From positions 62,001 to 126,000 of the forward strand of contig JACPYP010000003.1 in the NCBI GenBank assembly GCA_016195985.1: a stretch of DNA of 64,000 bases. The letters run 5' to 3'. Below the pieces are notes generated by a model. The model ran no database searches. It was given only the letters and a program-made list of their open reading frames with translations, and was not told the DNA's origin. This document shows positions 43,037 to 52,216 of the stretch, one piece after another. Position numbers and translations under genes: made by a program. The stretch is from Acidobacteriota bacterium (GTDB taxonomy: Bacteria > Acidobacteriota > Holophagae > Holophagales > Holophagaceae). Within the stretch, counting starts at the first letter, position 1. The number at the start of each line of letters is the position of its first letter.

Positions 43037-43044
43037 TCCAGAAT
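43017..43044 (+). promoter_or_regulatory. suf operon promoter
   Basis: TTGACA (43017-43022), a 16-base spacer and CAGAAT (43039-43044) precede the sufB ATG by 21 bases. The -35 is perfect and lies inside the putative IscR-like operator. GGGAGA acts as the ribosome site. Confidence 0.6.
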
Positions 43045-43065
43045 GGAAGGGATCGGGAGACGGCC

Positions 43066-44505
43066 ATGAGCACCACCTTGAACGTGGTCACCAGCCAGGA
43101 ATACAAATACGGCTTCGTGACGGACATCGAGGCGGACAGCGTCGCGCCCGGCCTGAACGAGGACGTGATCCGCTTCATTTCGGCCAAGAAGGGCGAGCCC
43201 GAGTGGCTGCTGGAATTCCGCCTCAAAGCCTTCCGCCACTGGCTCACCATGACCGAACCCGAATGGGCCAAGGTGGACTACCCCAGGCCCGACTTCCAGA
43301 AGATCGTCTACTACAGCGCCCCGAAAGCCAAGGTGGCCAAGTACGCCTCCATGGACGAGGTGGACCCCGAGCTGCTGCGCACCTTCGAAAAGCTGGGCGT
43401 GCCCATCAACGAGCAGGCCTCCTTGGCGGGCGTGGCCGTGGACGTGGTCTTCGACTCCGTGAGTGTGACCACCACCTACAAGGAGAAGCTGGCCGCCGTC
43501 GGCATCATCTTCTGCAGCTTCAGCGAAGCCGTGAAGGAGCATCCTGAGCTCGTCAGGAAATACCTGGGCAGCGTCGTGCCCGCCGCCGACAACTTTTACG
43601 CCGCCCTGAACAGCGCCGTCTTCACGGACGGCAGCTTCGTCTTCATCCCCAAAGGCGTCGCCTGCCCCATGGACTTGAGCACCTACTTCCGCATCAACAA
43701 CAAGGAATCGGGCCAGTTCGAGCGCACGCTGATCGTGGCCGAGGAAGGCGCCAGCGTCAGCTACCTGGAAGGCTGCACAGCGCCCCAGTTTGACACCAAC
43801 CAGCTGCATGCGGCCGTGGTGGAACTGGTGGCCCTCGACAACGCCTCCATCAAATACAGCACCGTTCAGAACTGGTACGCCGGCGACAAGAACGGCGTGG
43901 GCGGCATCTTCAACTTCGTCACCAAGCGCGGCCTCTGCAAGGGCAAGGGCTCCCGCATCAGCTGGACCCAGGTGGAGACCGGCAGCGCCATTACGTGGAA
44001 ATACCCCAGCTGCGTCCTGCTGGGCGACGACAGCATCGGCGAGTTCTACAGCGTGGCCCTCACCAACCACAAACAGCAGGCCGACACGGGCACCAAGATG
44101 GTGCACATCGGAAAGAACACCAAGAGCACCATCATCAGCAAGGGCATCAGCGCCGGCGACAGCTCCAACAGCTACCGCGGCCTCGTGAAAGTGCAGCCCA
44201 AGGCAGAGGGCGCCCGCAACTTCAGCCAGTGCGACTCCATGCTCATCGGCCAGACCTGCAGCGCCAGCACCTTCCCCTACATCGAGGTTCAGAACCGCAG
44301 CGCCCGGGTGGAGCACGAAGCCACCACCAGCAAGATCGGCGAAGAACAGCTCTTCTACTTCCAGCAGCGCGGCATCCCCGCCGAGGAAGCCATCAGCATG
44401 ATCATCAACGGCTTCTGCAAAGACGTCTTCCGCGAACTCCCCATGGAATTCGCCGTCGAAGCCACCAAGCTGCTTTCGCTCAAACTGGAAGGGTCTGTCG
44501 GTTAA
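43066..44505 (+). CDS. sufB: Fe-S cluster assembly scaffold SufB
   Basis: This 479-residue SufB has the family's ordered blocks: [17 protein letters not shown] near the N-terminus, [17 protein letters not shown], then a beta-helix core with YLEGCTAP, and the C-terminal [20 protein letters not shown] with the conserved Glu/His and [17 protein letters not shown]. SufB forms the SufBC2D scaffold where 4Fe-4S clusters are built using SufS/SufU persulfide. The ATG at 43066 has GGGAGA upstream. It is the first gene of sufB-C-D-S-U-nfu. A hairpin repeat separates it from sufC. Confidence 0.97.
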   Translation: MSTTLNVVTSQEYKYGFVTDIEADSVAPGLNEDVIRFISAKKGEPEWLLEFRLKAFRHWLTMTEPEWAKVDYPRPDFQKIVYYSAPKAKVAKYASMDEVDPELLRTFEKLGVPINEQASLAGVAVDVVFDSVSVTTTYKEKLAAVGIIFCSFSEAVKEHPELVRKYLGSVVPAADNFYAALNSAVFTDGSFVFIPKGVACPMDLSTYFRINNKESGQFERTLIVAEEGASVSYLEGCTAPQFDTNQLHAAVVELVALDNASIKYSTVQNWYAGDKNGVGGIFNFVTKRGLCKGKGSRISWTQVETGSAITWKYPSCVLLGDDSIGEFYSVALTNHKQQADTGTKMVHIGKNTKSTIISKGISAGDSSNSYRGLVKVQPKAEGARNFSQCDSMLIGQTCSASTFPYIEVQNRSARVEHEATTSKIGEEQLFYFQQRGIPAEEAISMIINGFCKDVFRELPMEFAVEATKLLSLKLEGSVG

Positions 44506-44509
44506 GAAT

Positions 44510-44584
44510 TTCACCACCAAGGCACCAAGAAAAGCAAAACGCCCTGGTTGTTGTCCTTCGCAGTTCTTGGTGGCTTGGTGGTGA
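44510..44584 (+). repeat. Dispersed palindrome, CACCACCAAG family, between sufB and sufC
   Basis: The left arm TTCACCACCAAGGCACCAAG (44510-44529) and right arm TTCTTGGTGGCTTGGTGGTG, plus A (44564-44584), are near-perfect reverse complements around a 34-base loop. The element starts 5 bases after the sufB stop and ends 23 bases before sufC. It is therefore transcribed with the operon. Confidence 0.85.
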
Positions 44585-44607
44585 TCAGTTTCAGTTCTGG
44601 AGTTCAA

Positions 44608-45368
<761 letters not shown>

Positions 45369-45372
<4 letters not shown>

Positions 45373-46645
45373 GCACGATGGTCGCAGGCGCGGCCTTTGC
45401 CGCTGACCTGCTCAGCGGGCCAAGGCCCGCTGAGTGGAAAGAGCTGCGCGAGGCCGCCGAGGCCCGCCTGGCTGGTCGTGAGTTGCCCACGATGCATGAG
45501 GAGGATTGGAAGTACCTGGATCTGAAGCCGCTCGCCGCGCTCCGTTTCGGCCCGGCGCCGAAGGTCGCCGCGGACATCAGCGGCCGACTGCTCCCGGAAA
45601 TGGTGGGCACCCGGCAGGTCTTCGTGAACGGCCGCCATGCGTCCCACGCCAGCTGCACCTCGGCGGTGCCCGCGGGAGTGCGCTTCTTCCCCCTGTCTGC
45701 CGCCAGCGAGGCCTGCCATGCCCTGGGCAGCGTGGGCGCTGGCGATCCCCGGAACCTATTCGAGGATTTGAACGCCGCCCGCTTCGAGGATGGCGCGGTC
45801 ATCCTCGTGCCCAAGAACATGAAGGCGGCCCTGCCTCTGCATCTGCTCTTCATCACCAGCGCCGAGGCCCCCGTGGCAGTCTTTCCCCGGCTCCTCGTGG
45901 TCCTGGAGCGCGGTTCCGAACTCGAACTGGTGGAAGAGCACCACGGGGAAGGCGCGTACCTGACGGCCCCGGTCATCGAGATCCGCGTTGCCGAGGGCGC
46001 CGTCCTGCGCCACGAGCGCGTGCAGCGCGACAGCATGGAGGCCTTCCACCTGGGCACCCTCCGCGCCGAGGTGGCCAAGGGCGGCCAGTACCACTCGCGG
46101 ACCCTCAGCTTCGGTGCGCGCCTCTCGCGGCAGCAGCCTTGGCTGCGCCTGGCCGAAGGCGTCGAGGCCTCCCTGGACGGCCTCGCCCTGCTTGACGGCA
46201 CGCAGGTGGCCGATACCCACAGCTTCATCCACCACGCCGAGCCCCATTCCCAGAGCCACCAGTTGCACAAGTGCATCGTGGACGGGCGAGCCAGGGCCAT
46301 CTTCAACGGCCAGATCCGCGTGGCCCCCAGAGCCCAGGGCACGGACGCGAAACAGCAGAGCCGCAACCTGCTCCTTTCCGAAACCGCCCGGGTGGACACC
46401 AAGCCCCAGCTGGAAATCTACGCCGATGACGTGAAATGCAGCCACGGCGCCGCAGTGGGGCAGCTGGATCCCGAAGAGCTTTTCTACATGCAGAGCCGCG
46501 GCCTCAACGCCGACGATGCCCGCAACTTGCTCACCTACGGCTTTGCCGCGGACGTGATCGCCCACGTTCCGGTGGCCAGCCTGCGCCGGGCCTTGCGCCA
46601 GCTGGTGATGGCCCGCACCCAGGCCTCCACGCTGGGGGACTTGTC

Positions 46646-46649
<4 letters not shown>
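45369..46649 (+). CDS. sufD: Fe-S assembly protein SufD
   Basis: The 426-residue SufD homologue has the conserved EEDWKYLDLKPL near the N-terminus, a beta-helix core, FIHHAEPHSQSHQLHKCIVDG and the C-terminal DVKCSHGAAVGQLDPEELFYMQSRGL. These include the His and Cys residues that partner SufB in the scaffold interface. It starts with ATG inside the sufC stop and overlaps sufS by four bases (ATGA). A perfect palindrome occurs early in the coding sequence at 45411-45434. Confidence 0.96.
45411..45434. repeat. Palindrome inside the 5' end of sufD
   Basis: CTCAGCGGGCC and GGCCCGCTGAG flank two A bases, 42 bases into the sufD frame. The mRNA could form an 11-bp stem near the initiation region, which might slow translation of sufD. 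No T-run follows, so it is not a terminator. Confidence 0.6.
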
Positions 46650-47881
<1,232 letters not shown>

Positions 47882-47886
47882 AAAAA

Positions 47887-47968
47887 GATTCACCACCAAG
47901 ACACGAAGACGCCAAGGAAAGCAGAAGCTTTTATCTTTCCTCGCGTCTTCGCGCCTTCGTGGTGAATC
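47887..47968 (+). repeat. Dispersed palindrome, CACCACCAAG family, between sufS and sufU
   Basis: The left arm GATTCACCACCAAGACACGA followed by AGACGCCAAG (from 47887) pairs with the right arm TCGCGTCTTCGCGCCTTCGT followed by GGTGAATC (to 47968). It is a relative of the elements at 8870 and 44510, inside the suf transcript and 6 bases after the sufS stop. Confidence 0.8.
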
Positions 47969-47996
47969 AGTTGTTTTTCCCCTCTAGGACTGGCCG

Positions 47997-48446
47997 ATGA
48001 GCAACCCCCGCGAGCTGTACCAGCAGGTCATCCTGGAGCACAACAAGAAGCCCCGGAATTTCGGGAAGCTGGAAAGCTGCACCCACCATGCCGAGGGCCA
48101 CAATCCCCTCTGTGGCGATCAGCTGGAGTTGTCACTGATCATCGAGAATGGCCAGGTGCAGGACATCAAGTTCACGGGCAGCGGCTGCGCCATCGACACG
48201 GCCAGCGCCAGCCTCATGACCGGCGCCGTCAAGGGCAAGCCCGTGGCCGAGGCCGAGGCCATGGCCGAGCAGTTCCGCGGCATGGTGCGCGGCGACCTGG
48301 AACCCGGGGCGCAGACGCCCCTGCTGGGCAAGCTCACCCTCTTCAGTGGCGTCAAGGATCTGCCCAGCCGCGTGAAGTGCGCCGTCCTCCCCTGGGCCAC
48401 CCTCCACGCCGCCCTCAAGGGCGAGGAAGAGGCATCCACAGAATGA
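47997..48446 (+). CDS. sufU: SufU-type Fe-S scaffold / zinc sulfurtransferase
   Basis: The 149-residue protein has the SufU/IscU fold with NPLCGDQ, GSGCAIDTASASLM and VKCAVLPW. These supply the three Cys and the Asp ligand (Asp in CGDQ), as in SufU. The ~18-20 residue SufU-specific insertion (RGDLEPGAQTPLLGKLTLF region) is present. In Suf systems it accepts persulfide from SufS through a zinc site. It lies 115 bases after sufS, with the hairpin repeat between. A second, different repeat follows it. Confidence 0.93.
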   Translation: MSNPRELYQQVILEHNKKPRNFGKLESCTHHAEGHNPLCGDQLELSLIIENGQVQDIKFTGSGCAIDTASASLMTGAVKGKPVAEAEAMAEQFRGMVRGDLEPGAQTPLLGKLTLFSGVKDLPSRVKCAVLPWATLHAALKGEEEASTE

Positions 48447-48455
48447 AAACCTGTC

Positions 48456-48516
48456 TCCAGATTTCACAGATGTCACAGATTAAAAAGAATCTGTGTGAAT
48501 CTGTGGAATCTGTGGA
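48456..48516 (+). repeat. Palindromic ACAGAT repeat between sufU and nfu
   Basis: TCCAGATTTCACAGATGTCA then CAGATT (48456-48481) pairs with AATCTGTGTGAATCTGTGGA then ATCTGTGGA (48488-48516). The unit CACAGAT recurs directly within each arm. This is a second family of intergenic palindrome, unlike the CACCAAG elements. Confidence 0.75.
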
Positions 48517-48535
48517 CTGAAGAGGTCCATAGATC

Positions 48536-49093
48536 ATGCCGAAAATCGCTGAAATCGAATACACCCCCAACCCAAACGCGGTGAAATTCGTGTTGAAGGA
48601 AGCCGTGGCCGTGGGCTTCCCGAAATCCTTTCCCAACGCGGAAACGGCCGAGCACGACGAGCTGGCGAAGGGCCTTTTCGCCGTGGGGAACGTCACGTCG
48701 GTCTTCATGCAGGACAAGTTCCTCACGGTCACCAAGACCGACGACAAGGGCTGGCCGGAGATGCTGCCCCTGCTGGCAGCGCCCATCCGGGCCGCCTCGG
48801 GCGTGGGCGGAGCCAACGGCGCCCCGGCCGCGCCCCGGGTCTTCAGCAAGGTCGAGGACGAGAACGACCCCCTGCTCAAGGACATCCGCATGGTGCTGGA
48901 GAGTTCCATCCTGCCCGCCCTGGCGGCGGACGGCGGCGGCCTGGAACTGGTGGGCCGCCACGAGAAGCAGGTGATGATCCGCTACGTGGGCGCTTGCGGC
49001 AGCTGCCCCGCCAGCCTCACGGGCACCCTGGTGGCCATCGAGGGCATGCTGCAAAAGGAAGTGGACCCGGAACTGGTGGTGATCTCGGTCTAA
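48536..49093 (+). CDS. Nfu-type Fe-S carrier protein
   Basis: The 185-residue product has an Nfu N-terminal domain (EYTPNPNAVKFVLKEAV...LFAVGNVTSVFMQDKFLTVTK) and a C-terminal NifU-like domain (LPALAADGGGLELV...YVGACGSCPASLTGT). The second domain carries the CxxC that holds a bridging 4Fe-4S cluster. Nfu proteins deliver clusters to targets such as the hydrogenase or aconitase. It is the last gene in the suf operon. It overlaps the convergent NRDE gene by 4 bases. Confidence 0.93.
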   Translation: MPKIAEIEYTPNPNAVKFVLKEAVAVGFPKSFPNAETAEHDELAKGLFAVGNVTSVFMQDKFLTVTKTDDKGWPEMLPLLAAPIRAASGVGGANGAPAAPRVFSKVEDENDPLLKDIRMVLESSILPALAADGGGLELVGRHEKQVMIRYVGACGSCPASLTGTLVAIEGMLQKEVDPELVVISV

Positions 49094-49863
49094 CCCTGTC
49101 GCCGGAACCGGAATTGGGCACGGCCCTGAGGGCCCTCCTGGGTGAAGCTCTGTTCCAGCACCGCGACCGTTTCCCGGCCCAGCCGGAGAACGGTCGAGGC
49201 CCGGGTTCCATAGGCGGGTGTGCGGATGAAGGCGGGTGAGAGCGCCCGTTCCCACTCCAGGTCGACCCCGGTCCGGGGAAGCAGGTCATCCCCATAGACC
49301 TGGGCCTCCGCCAGGAGGGCCATCAGGTTTTCATCGTCCAGGAGATCGTCCGCCCATCCAGTCTTGAGGGCTTGGACCTTGGGCCAGGGCTCGTCGAAGG
49401 CCCCGTTGGAGACCCCGTGAATGCCGGGGACGAAGGTCATCTGTTGATCCAGGCGGCTTTCATAGCCCAGCAGATCCCGGCCGTCGTAAAGCAACAAGTT
49501 GAAGGGATTGAAAGCTCCAGCTTCCGGACGGAGTTCATCGAGGAAGGCCGCGGCGGAGGATCCGCCTTCCAGAAAGCGCACCGGGAGCTGCCCCCGCGAG
49601 GGGGTTCCCGTTCTCGAAGCCTTGGGGTCCCGATGGTTGGTCAGGGCGGCGAAGCGTCCCGCCGGGGTCAGCCCCAGCCAGGTTCCGCCTGCCTCGAGGT
49701 CGCGGCCGGCCAGAATCGGACGATCCTCCCACCAGGCCATGGGCGCCGTGGGCCGGGTGTAGAACTCGTCCCGGTTGGCCGCAACCAAGAGGGGGGTGGG
49801 TCCACCTGGCTGCCAGTGGAAGGCGATGAGGCACACCCCTCCAGGGTAGACCGGTCTTGCCAT
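49090..49863 (-). CDS. NRDE (TANGO2-like) family protein
   Basis: The 257-residue protein has the NRDE signature LLVAANRDEFYTRPT, then WWEDRPILAGRDLEAGGTWLG, FAALTNHRDP, LLLYDGRD, GIHGVSNGAFDEPWPKV and the late GTRASTVLRLG. The family (DUF833) includes eukaryotic TANGO2, linked to heme trafficking and lipid handling; bacterial roles are open. Family proteins usually begin MCLI, implying a Cys nucleophile. Here a GTG-TGC start at 49836 would fit, but its GGAGGG lies directly against it. The ATG at 49863 has AGGA at a better distance and is used here. Confidence 0.85.
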   Translation of the reverse strand: MARPVYPGGVCLIAFHWQPGGPTPLLVAANRDEFYTRPTAPMAWWEDRPILAGRDLEAGGTWLGLTPAGRFAALTNHRDPKASRTGTPSRGQLPVRFLEGGSSAAAFLDELRPEAGAFNPFNLLLYDGRDLLGYESRLDQQMTFVPGIHGVSNGAFDEPWPKVQALKTGWADDLLDDENLMALLAEAQVYGDDLLPRTGVDLEWERALSPAFIRTPAYGTRASTVLRLGRETVAVLEQSFTQEGPQGRAQFRFRRQG

Positions 49864-49979
49864 GACATTTCCTGGCCCTGGTTGGATTTCTGCGATAGTC
49901 TGTGCGTTCTGCCGGACTTCGTGTGCCGGGATTCCAGCCCACCGCCAGAGCGCGGGGGCTAACCAAAGAGGTGGACTTC

Positions 49980-51737
49980 ATGTCCAAGTTAGAAGCAATC
50001 ATCAAGGGCCTTGGCTCCAAGCAGATGGGCCGCATCACCGTACTCGACGCCGGGTATGTCGAGGACGACAGCGCGGAAGGCCAGGAGTTCATGGCCGCGC
50101 TGCAGGGTGAGACCCGTGGTCTGCGCGAAGAAGAGGTCGTGCGCGGCGTCGTCGTGGAAATCCGCGGCAAGGACGTCATCGTCGACATCGGCTACAAGGG
50201 GTCGGGCACCGTCAATCTCGACGAGTTCAACAACCCCGACGGCACCCAGGGCGTCCAGGTGGGTGACGTGGTCGAAGTGCTGCTCGAGATGCTGGAGGAC
50301 GCCAACGGCAACGTGCGCCTCAGCCGCGAGCGCGCCGAGAAGATGAAGATCTGGGACGAGGTCGAGAAGGCCTTCCGTTCCAACATGACCGTGCACGGCA
50401 CCGTGCTCGAGAAAGTCAAGGGCGGTCTGGCGGTCGACATCGGCATCCGCGCCTTCCTGCCCGGCAGCCAGGTGGACATGAAGCCCGTCCGCAACCTGGA
50501 TCCCTACCTCGGCAAGTCCTTCGACATGAAGGTCATCAAGGTCAACCGCCGCCGCGGCAACATCGTGCTGTCCCGCAAGCTGTTCCTCGAGACCATCAAC
50601 GCGAGCCTGAAGGAAGAGACCCTCGCGGGCCTCGAAGAGGGCAAGCTGGTCGAGGGCGCCATCAAGAACATCACCGAGTACGGCGCCTTCGTCGACCTGG
50701 GCGGTGTGGACGGCCTGCTTCACATCACCGACATGTCCTGGGGCCGGCTCAACCACCCCAGCGAGATGTTCCAGGTGGGCGACAAGGTCGAAGTGGCCGT
50801 GCTCAAGTACGACAAGGACACCGAGCGCGTCTCCCTCGGCTACAAGCAGAAGTTCCCGGATCCCTGGCTCTCCGTCGAGGAGCGCTACCCCATCCAGGCT
50901 TCGGTCAAGGGCAAGGTTGTCTCCATCACTGACTACGGCGCATTCGTCGAGCTCGAGCCCGGCATCGAAGGTCTGGTGCACGTCTCCGAGATGAGCTGGA
51001 CCAAGAAGGTCAAGTCCGCCAAGGGCATGGTCAACCTGGGCGACCAGGTCGAGGCCCTCATCCTGCAGGTGGACAGCGAGAACCGCCGCATCAGCCTCGG
51101 CATGAAGCAGATCACCCCGAACCCCTGGATGGCCATCGCCGAGAAGTACCAGCCCGGCATGATCGTCACGGGCACCGTGCGCAACATCACGGAGTTCGGC
51201 GCCTTCATCGAGCTGGAAGAGGGCATCGACGGCCTGATCCACGTGTCCGACTTCAGCTGGACCAAGAAGATCAAGCACCCCGGCGAGATCGTGAAGAAGG
51301 GCGACGAAGTCACCGCCAAGGTGCTCAACCTCGATCCCCTGGCTCAGCGCATGAGCCTCGGCGTGAAGCAGATGGAGCCCAACGTCTGGGAGATCTTCTT
51401 CGAGAACCACAATGTCGGCACCGTCATCACCGGCAAGATCGCCCGCCTGACCGATTTCGGCGCCTTCGTCGACCTCGGCGATGGCATCGAGGGCCTGGTG
51501 CACGTCTCCGAACTGAGCCGCAAGCGGGTGGAGGACATCCAGAAGGAGTTCGCCGCCGGCCAGGAGCTCACCATGAAGATCGTGAAGCTCGATCCCACCG
51601 AGCGCCGCATCGGCCTCTCCGTCAAGCAGCTGGAGCAGGACATGGAGCGTGGCGACCTGGAAGCCGCCAAGGCCCGCCAGCCTGAGTTCAAGAAGGCCAC
51701 CCTCGCGGATGCCTTCAACAAGGCAGAGCGGGAGTAG
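49980..51737 (+). CDS. rpsA: 30S ribosomal protein S1
   Basis: This 585-residue protein carries six S1 RNA-binding domains. Repeats 3-6 are strongly conserved, with VDGLLHITDMSWGRLNHP, IEGLVHVSEMSWTKKVKS, IDGLIHVSDFSWTKKIKHP and IEGLVHVSELSRKRVED. S1 unfolds mRNA leaders and docks them on the 30S subunit. GAGGTGG stands 6 bases before the ATG at 49980. It ends with AFNKAERE, then a strong terminator. The last ~25 coding bases plus the terminator are duplicated 274 bases downstream. Confidence 0.97.
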   Translation: MSKLEAIIKGLGSKQMGRITVLDAGYVEDDSAEGQEFMAALQGETRGLREEEVVRGVVVEIRGKDVIVDIGYKGSGTVNLDEFNNPDGTQGVQVGDVVEVLLEMLEDANGNVRLSRERAEKMKIWDEVEKAFRSNMTVHGTVLEKVKGGLAVDIGIRAFLPGSQVDMKPVRNLDPYLGKSFDMKVIKVNRRRGNIVLSRKLFLETINASLKEETLAGLEEGKLVEGAIKNITEYGAFVDLGGVDGLLHITDMSWGRLNHPSEMFQVGDKVEVAVLKYDKDTERVSLGYKQKFPDPWLSVEERYPIQASVKGKVVSITDYGAFVELEPGIEGLVHVSEMSWTKKVKSAKGMVNLGDQVEALILQVDSENRRISLGMKQITPNPWMAIAEKYQPGMIVTGTVRNITEFGAFIELEEGIDGLIHVSDFSWTKKIKHPGEIVKKGDEVTAKVLNLDPLAQRMSLGVKQMEPNVWEIFFENHNVGTVITGKIARLTDFGAFVDLGDGIEGLVHVSELSRKRVEDIQKEFAAGQELTMKIVKLDPTERRIGLSVKQLEQDMERGDLEAAKARQPEFKKATLADAFNKAERE

Positions 51738-51753
51738 GTTCCTTCCGCTCTCA

Positions 51754-51781
51754 GACAAAGCCCCCGCGAGGGGGCTTTGTC
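51754..51781 (+). terminator. rpsA terminator
   Basis: GACAAAGCCCCC and GGGGGCTTTGTC form a 12-bp stem with a GCGA loop; the TTTGTC end of the stem serves as the T-rich end. It starts 17 bases after the rpsA stop and recurs at 52028-52055. Confidence 0.85.
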
Positions 51782-51809
51782 GTGGTTGGAGAGGTCTGAG
51801 TATCCCGAA

Positions 51810-51981
51810 GGGATGCGAAGAGAACGACGCCGGTCCGAAGCCGAACCAGCCCCTTACCGGTTTCGTTATCTGGAACCGAGAGGATGGGGTTGGAGGTCTT
51901 CGCATCAGGGATGCGAAGAGAACGACGCCGGTCCGAAGCCGAACCAGCCCCTTACCGGTTTCGTTATCTGGAACCGAGAGG
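51810..51981. repeat. Two tandem copies of a ~98-bp unit with a 74-bp identical core
   Basis: The core starts GGGATGCGAAGAGAACGACG at 51810 and ends ...CTGGAACCGAGAGG at 51883. It recurs without change at 51908-51981. The ~24 bases before each core are related (GGTTGGAGAGGTCTGAGTAT versus GGTTGGAGGTCTTCGCATCA). No gene is evident here, and both strands give only short unsupported frames. Confidence 0.9.
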
Positions 51982-51984
51982 GTG

Positions 51985-52055
51985 GCCTTCAACAAGGCAG
52001 AGCGGGAGTCAGTTCCTTCCGCCCTCAGACAAGGCCCCCGCGAGGGGGCTTTGTC
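51985..52055 (+). repeat. Duplicated rpsA 3' end with its terminator
   Basis: The 71 bases match 51711-51781 at all but 4 positions, covering the last eight rpsA codons, the post-stop bases and the terminator hairpin. The TAG is changed to TCA. There is no ribosome site or start, so it is a non-coding partial duplication. Together with 51711-51781 it brackets the tandem repeat. Confidence 0.9.
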
Positions 52056-52144
52056 TGGCAAGGCCTTCGGGGCGGTCCCTGGCAAAAGGCCGTCAAACCG
52101 CCTATTCCGGGTCCCCAGGCTGGAAATCAGTGGGGTAAATCCTG

Positions 52145-52174
52145 TTGTCGGTCACACTGGGCGGGGGCTAAACT
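52145..52174 (+). promoter_or_regulatory. Possible promoter for the pentapeptide-repeat gene
   Basis: TTGTCG (52145-52150), 18 bases, then TAAACT (52169-52174) give moderate sigma70 matches 43 bases before the ATG at 52217. Confidence 0.4.
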
Positions 52175-52216
52175 CAGTACCAATTGAATGCTGTACAAAC
52201 CCGCAAAGGAAGCTCC

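Noticed and set aside
46436..46645. Longer N-terminal frame for sufS starting inside sufD
   Set aside because: It is out of frame with SufD, gives Arg/Ala-rich nonsense, and the ATGA overlap at 46646 is the natural start.
51883..52187. Short frames encoding MRRERRRSEAEPAPYRF-type peptides in the tandem repeat
   Set aside because: They have no ribosome sites or similarity, and the repeat is non-coding on both strands.
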